Positions 1 through 5,326 of a stretch of DNA of 9,909 nt are shown here, in pieces (position 1 is the first letter of the stretch; each line of letters starts with the position of its first letter). The notes below the pieces were generated by a model that saw nothing but the letters and a program-made list of their open reading frames with translations, was not told where the DNA came from and searched no databases. The stretch is from Brevundimonas sp. (GTDB lineage: Bacteria; Pseudomonadota; Alphaproteobacteria; Caulobacterales; Caulobacteraceae). The DNA is taken from the NCBI GenBank assembly GCA_024711185.1, contig JANJTI010000343.1, positions 1 through 9,909 of the forward strand, read 5' to 3'. The translations under genes and the position numbers were made by a program.

Positions 1-603
1 GGCGGATACGTCGACGCCTACGGCTGGAGCGGCCACGGCCCGGATGCGGCTCGCGGGGACTGGCGCGACGGAAGCGACTGGAACGCCGTCCCGTCGGCCT
101 TCGACTGGCGCAGCCAGCTGGATCGGCCGGGCGACTACCGATGCGACGCCTACTGGGACGCCAGACGCAGTGATTGCGGCGAGCGCTGGCGCGACCAGCG
201 GCATCGCGTCAGCCCGCAGGCCCGTCGCGACTATCGCGAACTGGCCGGCTATCGCTACGACGGCCACGGGCGGTACGGCGGCTACGCCGGCTACGGCTAT
301 GACCGCCGTGACCCGTACGGCCACGACCGCTACGGCGGCGGCCATCGGCCCTACGTCTACGACCGCCAGGCCTATGGTCGCTATGGATCCTGGCGGCGGG
401 GATACGGCTCGACCTACGCGTCGGGCGGCGCGACCTGGCACGGCGCCTACGGACGGCCAGACGTGGTCTTTCCAGGCGGCGGGTACGGCCACGGCGGCCG
501 CGATCTCGGACGCATAGCCTGGTGCCGGGCGACCTATCGGTCCTACGACCCGGGCAGCGGCTACTACCGGGCATGGAGCGGCCGGCTGATCTGGTGCGGC
601 TGA
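1..603 (+). CDS. BA14K-like secreted protein, 5'-truncated
   Basis: This is the last 200 residues of a protein open from the first base, so the start and any signal peptide lie outside the window. The middle (about residues 80-145) is low-complexity and rich in Gly, Tyr, Arg and Asp. The C-terminus (about 171-200) has a WC...YRSYDPGSGYY...WC pattern. This matches the short C-terminal module of the BA14K family, named after a Brucella immunoreactive 14-kDa protein with reported lectin-like activity. Two cysteines (175 and 199) bracket the module. An earlier Cys pair lies in the DYRCDAYWDARRSDC segment. Composition and family suggest an exported or periplasmic protein. The function is unknown, and the family call rests on the C-terminal motif alone. 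No T-rich terminator follows the stop. Confidence 0.75.
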   Translation, partial: GGYVDAYGWSGHGPDAARGDWRDGSDWNAVPSAFDWRSQLDRPGDYRCDAYWDARRSDCGERWRDQRHRVSPQARRDYRELAGYRYDGHGRYGGYAGYGYDRRDPYGHDRYGGGHRPYVYDRQAYGRYGSWRRGYGSTYASGGATWHGAYGRPDVVFPGGGYGHGGRDLGRIAWCRATYRSYDPGSGYYRAWSGRLIWCG

Positions 604-692
604 CAGCGGCCGCGAACCCCGTTCACCGGATCACAGACGCGTGGACGAGCGACGTTCGCCATCGTTTCGCCGCGGCCTGCCCGCTTCGCTGA

Positions 693-708
693 CCCCACGC
701 CCGTGGGG
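693..708 (+). other. Hairpin upstream of the small ORF
   Basis: A perfect 6-bp inverted repeat (CCCCAC / GTGGGG) with a GCCC tetraloop sits 22 bases before the ATG at 731 and just upstream of its ribosome binding site. No T-run follows, so it is not a standard intrinsic terminator. It could be a 3' end for the upstream gene or an RNA element in the leader of the small gene. The rest of the 604-730 gap shows no convincing promoter. Confidence 0.4.
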
Positions 709-730
709 CGCAGTCGAGGGGGAAGCGTAC

Positions 731-928
731 ATGTCCCAGCACAACATCTCCGGGTCCGAAGTGTTCGGACCCAAGCCATTCGTCATCCTGCGGTCGGTCA
801 GGGCCGGCGGCCTGCGCCGCCAGCGCAAGGCGCGAACCCTGCTGGCTTTTCTGGCCGGCGCCGCGGTCACGGTGGTCGCCGGCGCGGCCGCGGTGGCGGC
901 CGCCTTCGGTCCCGGCCTGCTGCCCTGA
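731..928 (+). CDS. Small single-helix membrane protein, 65 aa
   Basis: I do not recognise a family. The ATG at 731 is preferred over an in-frame ATG at 641 because a purine-rich ribosome binding site (GAGGGGGAAG) lies just before it, and because the upstream codons are Arg/Pro-rich with no family look. The protein has a polar N-terminal part (about 1-25), a basic stretch (RRQRKAR, about 29-35) and one Ala/Val-rich hydrophobic helix (about 37-60) ending in a short Gly/Pro tail. By the positive-inside rule the N-terminus would be cytoplasmic. The gene converges on the GNAT acetyltransferase with only 6 bases between the stops. Its role is unknown; a small inner-membrane protein is the likeliest reading, and a chance ORF cannot be excluded. 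Confidence 0.6.
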   Translation: MSQHNISGSEVFGPKPFVILRSVRAGGLRRQRKARTLLAFLAGAAVTVVAGAAAVAAAFGPGLLP

Positions 929-944
929 GGTCTCTCAGGGCAGC
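919..944. terminator. Perfect inverted repeat over two convergent stops
   Basis: Bases 919-929 and 934-944 are perfectly complementary over 11 bp, with a GTCT loop at 930-933. The TGA of the small membrane-protein gene (926-928) lies in one arm. The stop of the GNAT gene on the other strand (935-937, read as TGA) lies in the other arm. A stem this strong between convergent genes most likely acts as a shared 3'-end or transcript-stabilising structure for both. No T-run follows on either strand, so classical intrinsic termination is not shown. Confidence 0.6.
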
Positions 945-1480
945 CAGATCATCCGGCGCGTGCGGGCCTCGCCCCCCCGGGCCCGGCTGAAGCCCGGCCG
1001 CACCTCGCCCGTGTACAGGAAGCCGGCCTTCTCCAGCACGCGCCCCGACGCCGGATTGTCGTCGAAATGCCCGGCCACCAGCGCGCGCCGCCGCCACTTG
1101 CGGCTGGCCCAGACCAGCCCGGCCTCCAGCGCCTCGGTGGCGTAGCCACGGCCCCAGAACGGCCGCCCGATCCAGTAGCCGACCTCCGGCCCCAGGTCAC
1201 CGGCCTCGAACAGGCCGAGCACGCCGACTGGCCCGTGATCCTCATGCTCGATCAGGAAGGTGCGCGCGCGTTCCGGATCCTGGCCGGCCACCTGCAGCAC
1301 GAAATCCTCGGCGTCCTTCACCGAGAACGGATGCGGCATGCGCAGGGTCATGCGGGCGATGTCGAAATCGTTGGCCAGGGCCGCCAGTCGGGTGACGTCC
1401 TGGGCCTGCGGGCTGCGCAGGGCCAGACGCCGCGTCTCGACGACGGGAGAGGGTTCGATCACGCACATGGCACGCCTCAT
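935..1480 (-). CDS. GNAT family N-acetyltransferase (RimJ/RimL-like)
   Basis: An acetyl-CoA-dependent acetyltransferase of the RimJ/RimL/Acetyltransf_3 type, 181 residues, the usual size. The N-terminal strand reads ETRRLALRSPQAQD (about 15-28), typical of this group. The acetyl-CoA pyrophosphate loop is RPFWGRGYATEA (106-117), preceded by the PEVGYWIG strand. The late-motif segment DNPASGRVLEKAGF (141-154) is also typical. The start at 1480 is chosen because AAGGAGG lies 12 bases upstream; the ATG at 1468 (MCVIEP) is possible but would be 24 bases away. The gene lies downstream of rpmA on the same strand, separated by a strong intrinsic terminator. It may therefore be expressed by readthrough or from its own weak promoter. 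The substrate (a protein N-terminus or a small molecule) cannot be told from sequence. Confidence 0.88.
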   Translation of the reverse strand: MRRAMCVIEPSPVVETRRLALRSPQAQDVTRLAALANDFDIARMTLRMPHPFSVKDAEDFVLQVAGQDPERARTFLIEHEDHGPVGVLGLFEAGDLGPEVGYWIGRPFWGRGYATEALEAGLVWASRKWRRRALVAGHFDDNPASGRVLEKAGFLYTGEVRPGFSRARGGEARTRRMIWLP

Positions 1481-1532
1481 TCGGTCTCGCCGCCTCCTTG
1501 GAGGGCTCGGGCGGCGTTCGAGGCGGGGAACG

Positions 1533-1564
1533 AAAACGGGGAGCCTGGTGATCCAGACTCCCCG
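1533..1564 (-). terminator. Intrinsic terminator of the rplU-rpmA operon
   Basis: Read on the minus strand, a stem of CGGGGAG / CTCCCCG (7 bp, 1564-1558 with 1543-1537) continues past one mismatch into CTGG / CCAG around a 4-base loop. It is followed at once by TTTT and then CGTT (from 1536 down). This is a textbook rho-independent terminator about 70 bases after the rpmA stop. It separates the ribosomal genes from the downstream GNAT gene. Confidence 0.85.
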
Positions 1565-1582
1565 CGGAATATTTCCCTTGGT

Positions 1583-1617
1583 CCGGATCGCGGCCCTTTC
1601 GGCCTCGCGCGATCCGG
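1583..1617. other. 10-bp palindromic stem between rpmA and its terminator
   Basis: CCGGATCGCG (1583-1592) and CGCGATCCGG (1608-1617) are perfectly complementary. Inside, GCC (1593-1595) can pair with GGC (1601-1603) around CTTTC, leaving a 4-base bulge. It lies 18 bases after the rpmA stop and has no T-run, so it is more likely a 3'-UTR stabilising stem or a small repeat than a second terminator. Confidence 0.6.
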
Positions 1618-1635
1618 TCTGTCTTCCGTTTCGCG

Positions 1636-1917
1636 CTATTCGGCGGCCATGGCCGGCATGTCGTTGGCGGCGAGAATCGACACGTAACAACGGCCGCCAC
1701 GCTTTTTCGTGAACTGGACGGAGCCGTTGGTAAGGGCGAACAGGGTGTGGTCACGGCCCATGCCGATGTTCTCACCCGGGTGGAAGGTGGTGCCGCGCTG
1801 ACGCACGATGATGTTGCCGGCGAGCACGCGCTCGCCGCCGAACTTCTTCACGCCGAGGCGCTTCGACTCGGAGTCGCGCCCGTTACGCGACGAACCACCG
1901 GACTTCTTGTGAGCCAT
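1636..1917 (-). CDS. rpmA: 50S ribosomal protein L27
   Basis: Large-subunit ribosomal protein L27, whose N-terminus reaches towards the peptidyl-transferase centre and helps to place tRNA. The 93 residues begin with [20 protein letters not shown], nearly the family consensus, and continue with [34 protein letters not shown]. The protein starts directly at MAHKK, so it lacks the short cleaved leader seen in Firmicutes L27. It is slightly longer than the common 85-90 residues, by a C-terminal [11 protein letters not shown] tail. AGGAG lies 7 bases before the ATG. The gene is 27 bases downstream of rplU on the same strand and is closed by the terminator at 1533-1564. Confidence 0.98.
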   Translation of the reverse strand: MAHKKSGGSSRNGRDSESKRLGVKKFGGERVLAGNIIVRQRGTTFHPGENIGMGRDHTLFALTNGSVQFTKKRGGRCYVSILAANDMPAMAAE

Positions 1918-1944
1918 GAGTCTGCTCCTGTTCTCGTATCGCTC

Positions 1945-2511
1945 TTACGCTTCGTCGGACGAGGCGGCGGTTTCGGTCTTCTTGGCGGCGGCCTTCTTCG
2001 GCGCAGCCTTCTTGGCGGGGGCCTTGGCTTCAGTCGCCTCGGCGGCGTCGGCCTTGGCGGCCTTCGGAGCGGCGGCCTTCTTCGCCGGCTTGGCTTCGAC
2101 CTCGGTCGCCTCGACGCGCGGGGCCAGACCGCGGGCGCGGGCGTTCATCTCGGCCTTGGTCAGCAGGGCCACTTCGCCGTCCCACTTCGCCTTCTCGCCG
2201 GCGCCTTCGATGCCCGTGATGCGCAGGACCGACTCCATCTGGCGATGGCCGTTGGTGCGGCGGTAGCCCTGACGACGGATCTTCTTGAAGATCTTGATCT
2301 TCTCGCCCTTGCGGGTCTCGACCAGGGTGGCCGCGACCGAGGCGCCGTCGATCATGGGCGCGCCGACGGTGACGCCCTTGTCGCCGCCCAGCATCAGCAC
2401 TTCGCCGAACTTGACGTTCGAGCCGGCCTCGCCGTCGAGCTTCTCGACAACGATCACGTCGCCCGGTTGGACCCGGTACTGCTTGCCGCCGGTCTTGATC
2501 ACCGCGTACAT
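1945..2511 (-). CDS. rplU: 50S ribosomal protein L21 with Ala/Lys-rich tail
   Basis: Large-subunit ribosomal protein L21, which binds 23S rRNA. Residues 1-102 are the conserved domain: MYAVIKTGGKQYRVQPGD at the start, then IKIFKKIRRQGYRRTNGHRQ and LRITGI. Typical L21 is about 103 residues, while this protein has 188. Residues 103-188 form a low-complexity extension rich in Ala, Lys, Glu and Pro, with repeated PAKKAA/PKKAAAKK units like those of histone-H1-type tails. Such tails are known on alphaproteobacterial L21 and probably contact rRNA, but are not essential to the fold. GAGG lies 7 bases before the ATG. It is the first gene of rplU-rpmA, driven by the promoter at 2580-2607. Confidence 0.97.
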   Translation of the reverse strand: MYAVIKTGGKQYRVQPGDVIVVEKLDGEAGSNVKFGEVLMLGGDKGVTVGAPMIDGASVAATLVETRKGEKIKIFKKIRRQGYRRTNGHRQMESVLRITGIEGAGEKAKWDGEVALLTKAEMNARARGLAPRVEATEVEAKPAKKAAAPKAAKADAAEATEAKAPAKKAAPKKAAAKKTETAASSDEA

Positions 2512-2532
2512 GTTGAAGCCTCAGCGAAACGC

Positions 2533-2568
2533 AAAAAGAATAGCGCCCGTCGGGGACCCCCGCGGGCG
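2533..2568 (-). promoter_or_regulatory. rplU leader hairpin followed by a T-run
   Basis: Read on the minus strand, CGCCCG (2568-2563) pairs with CGGGCG (2549-2544), with further G/C pairing inside. It is followed by CTATTC and then TTTTT (2537-2533), about 20 bases before the rplU start. This has the form of a terminator or attenuator. With the predicted promoter, the hairpin would begin only about 5 bases into the transcript, so a 5'-end stabilising structure is equally possible. Autoregulated leaders are known for rplU in other bacteria; whether this one regulates is inference. Confidence 0.5.
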
Positions 2569-2579
2569 AAGAGCGGCGA

Positions 2580-2607
2580 CATATACGGAAGGGCCCCGCA
2601 GAGTCAA
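2580..2607 (-). promoter_or_regulatory. Predicted sigma-70 promoter of rplU-rpmA
   Basis: On the minus strand, TTGACT (2607-2602) and TATATG (2585-2580) are separated by 16 bases, close to the housekeeping sigma consensus. These are among the few AT-rich patches in a GC-rich gap. Transcription would start near 2573, giving a leader of about 60 bases. The position fits a strong ribosomal-operon promoter. The remainder of the 2512-2716 gap holds the leader hairpin and the candidate site before the next gene on the other strand. Confidence 0.65.
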
Positions 2608-2686
2608 CGCGGGCGGGGCGAAAAAGCCCGTGGGGGTCCGGTCCGGCCGAGCCTGCGGCGCCCCGACCGCCTCCGCCCCCTCGACC

Positions 2687-2700
2687 GTTATAAAGTAACA
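2687..2700 (+). promoter_or_regulatory. Operator-like / -10-like site before metal genes
   Basis: GTTATAAAGTAACA contains an imperfect inverted repeat, GTTAT and GTAAC around AAA, with 4 of 5 pairs matching. It overlaps a good -10 hexamer, TATAAA (2689-2694). No convincing -35 lies 16-18 bases upstream. The pattern resembles the GTTATA...TATAAC core of Zur (zinc uptake regulator) operators, matching about 11 of 14 positions of the consensus as I recall it. An AT-rich island in such GC-rich DNA just before a zinc-exporter unit is suggestive, but a plain -10 box is also possible. Confidence 0.35.
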
Positions 2701-2716
2701 GGGTAAGGGAGGCGCG

Positions 2717-3376
2717 ATGACGTCCCCCGACCTCCAGCAATCCGTGGTGCTTTCCGTGCTGGGAGCCGGCTTCGCGACCGCCTTCCTGCACGCGGCCCTG
2801 CCCACGCACTGGCTGCCGTTCGTGCTGGTCGGGCGCGGGCAGCGCTGGAGCCTCGCCCAGGTTCTTGGCGCCGTGACGGCGGCCGGGCTGGCGCATATCG
2901 CCACCACGGCGCTGGCCGGCGGCCTGATCGTCGCGGCCGGACTGGCCATGGATCAGTGGATCTCCGGCCTGCTGCCCAACCTGTCCGCCGGCCTGCTGTT
3001 TGTGTTCGGAGCCTTCTACCTGGGCCGCGCCCTGCTGCGGCAGCCGGTGATGGGCGGCGGGCCGGCGCTGGAGCTGTCCGAGCCGACCGTGTCGCACGCC
3101 GCCGCCTTCTGGGGCCTCGTGGCGCTGATGGCGGTCTCCCCGGGCGAGGTGCTGCTGCCGATCTATCTCTCGCAGGCGACCGAGGGTCTGGTCCTGCTGG
3201 GCGGGCTGACCCTGGCCTTCGCGGCCGGCACGGTGCTCGGGATGTCGCTGTTCACCGTGCTGGCCCGGGCCGGCTGGTCGGTGCTTCGGCTCGAGCGCTG
3301 GGCCCGCTACGAGGGGGTGATCCTCGGCCTGGCCCTGATCCTGATCGGCCTTCTCGTCGTGCTGCGCCAGCACTAA
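2717..3376 (+). CDS. Six-helix NiCoT/UreH-like membrane protein
   Basis: An inner-membrane protein of 219 residues with about six hydrophobic helices (near 12-38, 46-72, 84-104, 128-150, 158-182 and 198-216). Helix 1 carries HAALPTHWLPF with His25 and His31, and helix 2 carries His60. Membrane-embedded histidines in the first helices recall the nickel/cobalt transporter and UreH-like branches of the LysE superfamily. A P-G-E...P segment (SPGEVLLPIY, 141-150) recalls the same group. AAGGGAGG lies 4 bases before the ATG. The gene is 10 bases upstream of the zinc-type CDF exporter, so the two are almost surely co-transcribed. I infer a role in divalent metal transport or homeostasis. The metal and direction are unknown, and the family placement is by pattern only. 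Confidence 0.7.
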   Translation: MTSPDLQQSVVLSVLGAGFATAFLHAALPTHWLPFVLVGRGQRWSLAQVLGAVTAAGLAHIATTALAGGLIVAAGLAMDQWISGLLPNLSAGLLFVFGAFYLGRALLRQPVMGGGPALELSEPTVSHAAAFWGLVALMAVSPGEVLLPIYLSQATEGLVLLGGLTLAFAAGTVLGMSLFTVLARAGWSVLRLERWARYEGVILGLALILIGLLVVLRQH

Positions 3377-3386
3377 GGAACAGGAC

Positions 3387-4343
3387 ATGGCGCACGCCCA
3401 CGACCATCACGACCACGACCACGATCACGATCACGGCCACGCGCCCGGCGGGGGCGGCCGCCATCACCACCATCACCATGGTCCGGCCGACACCGGCGAC
3501 TGGCGCTACGCGGTGGGCCTGATCGTCAACCTCGCCTTCGTCGCCATCGAGTTCGGCGCCGGCGTGTTCAGCGGCTCCACCGCCCTGATGGCCGACGCCG
3601 GACACAATCTGTCCGACGTGCTCGGCCTGGCCATGGCCGGCGGCGCGGCCTGGCTGGCCCGCCGGGCCGCGGGCCCCGGCAAGACCTACGGCTACGGCAA
3701 GGCCACGGTGCTGGCCGCGCTCGCCAACGCCCTGCTGCTGATCTTCGCCTGCGGGGCCATCGCCTTCGAGGCGGTGCGGCGACTGGCCGAGCCGGCCCCC
3801 GTCATGTCCGGCCTGATCATGGCGGTGGCGGCGATCGGCTTCGTCATCAATCTCGGCACGGCCCTGCTGTTCATGCGCGACCAGCATTCCGACCTGAACG
3901 CCCGCGGGGCCTATCTGCACATGCTGGCGGACGCCGCCGTGTCGATCGGCGTCGTCGTCGCCGGCGCGGTGATCTGGCTGTCGGGCTGGTCGATCGTCGA
4001 CCCGCTGGTCAGCCTCGTCATCGTCGCGGTGATCCTGATCGGCACCTGGGGACTGCTCAAGGATTCGCTGAACCTGGCGATGGACGCCGCTCCGGCCGGT
4101 CTGGACGTCGAGGCGGTGCGCGCCGCTCTGCTGGCCCTGCCGGGCGTCAGCGCCGTGCACGACCTGCACGTCTGGGGCCTGTCGACGACCCGCGCGGCCC
4201 TCACCGCCCACCTGGTGCACGACCGGCCCGACGGCGCGGTCCTGCTGGCCGAGGCGCACGAGCTGATCCGCGTCCGCTTCGGCATCGGCCACGCCACCCT
4301 GCAGCTCGAGAACGCCCCGCTCCCCGACTGTCCCGGCTGCTGA
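3387..4343 (+). CDS. CDF-family zinc exporter (CzcD/ZitB-like), His-rich
   Basis: A cation diffusion facilitator, an inner-membrane proton antiporter that expels Zn2+ (sometimes Cd2+ or Co2+) from the cytoplasm. It has 318 residues. Residues 1-32 are a cytosolic tract with 15 histidines in alternating HDHD and polyHis runs, which probably binds or senses zinc. Six helices follow (about 41-222). The transport-site pairs are HNLSD (H73/D77) in helix 2 and HMLAD (H178/D182) in helix 5. This double HxxxD pattern is that of the zinc-selective CzcD/ZitB/ZnT branch rather than of YiiP (DxxxD/HxxxD). The cytoplasmic domain (about 234-318) has the conserved HDLHVWGLS strand and ends CPGC. It follows the NiCoT-like gene by 10 bases, with a short AGGA before the ATG. 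Its stop directly abuts the stop of the convergent protease-like gene. Confidence 0.93.
   Translation: MAHAHDHHDHDHDHDHGHAPGGGGRHHHHHHGPADTGDWRYAVGLIVNLAFVAIEFGAGVFSGSTALMADAGHNLSDVLGLAMAGGAAWLARRAAGPGKTYGYGKATVLAALANALLLIFACGAIAFEAVRRLAEPAPVMSGLIMAVAAIGFVINLGTALLFMRDQHSDLNARGAYLHMLADAAVSIGVVVAGAVIWLSGWSIVDPLVSLVIVAVILIGTWGLLKDSLNLAMDAAPAGLDVEAVRAALLALPGVSAVHDLHVWGLSTTRAALTAHLVHDRPDGAVLLAEAHELIRVRFGIGHATLQLENAPLPDCPGC
3398..3422 (+). repeat. 25-bp direct repeat, copy 1 (His/Asp tract)
   Basis: This stretch in the CDF gene is identical over 25 bases to 6058-6082 in the CobW-type gene. Both copies are read in the same codon phase and encode HDHHDHDH. Codon bias in GC-rich DNA (CAC, GAC) makes some identity expected, but both copies also use CAT at the same position. 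Confidence 0.85.
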
Positions 4344-5255
4344 TCAGTCCGCCGGGGGCACGATCAGCCCGCCGCCCGGATAGTCGATCACCACCAGACC
4401 GAACGGCCGGAAGGCGGCGTTGCCGAGGAAGCCCACCGCCTCGGGGCGGGCGAAATAGCCCTGCGGCGGCTGCACGATCAGCCGCGGCCCGGCCCATTCG
4501 ATGCCGCCCAGCCGGAAGCGCTCGCCCGCATAGACCGGCAGCCGCACCGCTCCTCCCGTGCCGCTGCCGCCCAGAACCTGCAGCGGCGGGCCGGGTTCGC
4601 GGCCCCCGAGCACGGCTTCGTGCTGCGGCTGCGACAGGTTGATCCACAGGTGCGGATCGTCGAACAGGCCGGCCCCGGAATCGTAGCGCAGCTCGATGGA
4701 CCGACCGTCCAGCTCCCCCGTCACCCGCGGAATCCCGTTGTCGTCGCGCATCGCCGCGCGCCGACCGCAGGCGGCGGCCGTCGCCGAGGCCTCGCTCGGC
4801 GGCGCCAGCGCCAGACGGCCGCGCTCGAAGTCCAGGGTCAGCACCCGGTCCCCGAACAGGTCGGAACCGAGAATGCCGGCCACCGGCGCGCCCTCCGGCC
4901 CCGCCAGGCCGGACAGGTCCGACACCGTCGGCGACAGCCGCGTCGTCACCGGCCCGAGGGTGAAGCGCGGCACGGTGGTGCTGGCCGCCTCGACCACCCC
5001 GCCGGTCCCTTCCACCGTGGTCCCGCCCTCATCGGGAAGGCCGAGCGCCTGCGCCACCCCGGCGTCCAGCGCGCTGCGGTTGGCGCCGGTGTCGACGAGA
5101 AACCAGCGCGGCTCCCCGTCCCCCGGGTCGGCGCGGACGAAGGCCACGTGGGCGACATAGGCCGCCTCGACGGCGCCCTCCGTGCGCAGGGCCTCGAAGG
5201 CGGCGGCGCAGGTCGGCCCGGAGGCGGCGAGGGACAGGATCAGGGCGTGCAGCAT
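4344..5255 (-). CDS. Exported bilobal retropepsin-like aspartic protease
   Basis: A 303-residue protein with a probable N-terminal signal peptide (MLHALILSLAASGPTCAAA, about 1-19), so periplasmic or lipid-anchored nearby. Residues 50-150 form one retropepsin-like lobe: FLVDTGANRSALD with the catalytic DTGA at 55-58, and the flap-side GILGSDLF at 127-134, followed by LDFERGRL. Residues 186-298 repeat the plan: RYDSGAGL with DSGA at 192-195 and GFLGNAAF at 275-282, followed by VIDYPGGGL. So there are two aspartyl motifs in one chain, as in pepsins, whereas most bacterial retropepsin-like proteins have one lobe and dimerise. The substrate is unknown. No strong Shine-Dalgarno precedes the ATG at 5255, so the start is supported mainly by the signal peptide. 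It is divergent from the CobW-type gene, with 71 bases between them. Confidence 0.8.
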   Translation of the reverse strand: MLHALILSLAASGPTCAAAFEALRTEGAVEAAYVAHVAFVRADPGDGEPRWFLVDTGANRSALDAGVAQALGLPDEGGTTVEGTGGVVEAASTTVPRFTLGPVTTRLSPTVSDLSGLAGPEGAPVAGILGSDLFGDRVLTLDFERGRLALAPPSEASATAAACGRRAAMRDDNGIPRVTGELDGRSIELRYDSGAGLFDDPHLWINLSQPQHEAVLGGREPGPPLQVLGGSGTGGAVRLPVYAGERFRLGGIEWAGPRLIVQPPQGYFARPEAVGFLGNAAFRPFGLVVIDYPGGGLIVPPAD

Positions 5256-5326
5256 GGCTGCATCAGCCGCCCCCGCGCGCCCGGAGGCAAGTTAAGTCTC
5301 TTTCATCCGCCGCCGCGCCCACCTAG

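Noticed and set aside
44..517. An ORF of 157 codons on the plus strand, rich in Ala, Thr and Arg
   Set aside because: It is out of frame with the BA14K-like reading frame that covers 1-603 and ends in a recognisable family motif. The composition is typical of a shadow frame in GC-rich DNA.
641..730. A longer form of the small membrane protein starting at 641
   Set aside because: The added 30 residues are Arg/Pro-rich and cover a hairpin; the ribosome binding site supports the ATG at 731.
1747..2706. A 319-codon ORF antisense to rpmA and rplU
   Set aside because: The ribosomal genes are certain, and the antisense product is Leu/Gly/Arg repeats mirroring the L21 tail.
2030..3388. A 452-codon antisense ORF across rplU and the NiCoT-like gene
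   Set aside because: It overlaps two supported genes, is rich in Gln, Arg and Gly, and has no family look; long antisense frames are common at this GC content.
3387..3485. A CRISPR-like or satellite repeat in the CAC/GAC-rich stretch
   Set aside because: The periodicity is codon-scale and encodes the His-rich N-terminus of the CDF exporter; there are no spacers.
5256..5326. A Zur or CtrA site in the divergent gap before the CobW-type gene
   Set aside because: Only a TTAA half-site near 5292 and a tight GGCTG/CAGCC repeat are visible. No GTTATA-type palindrome and no second TTAA at the right spacing were found.
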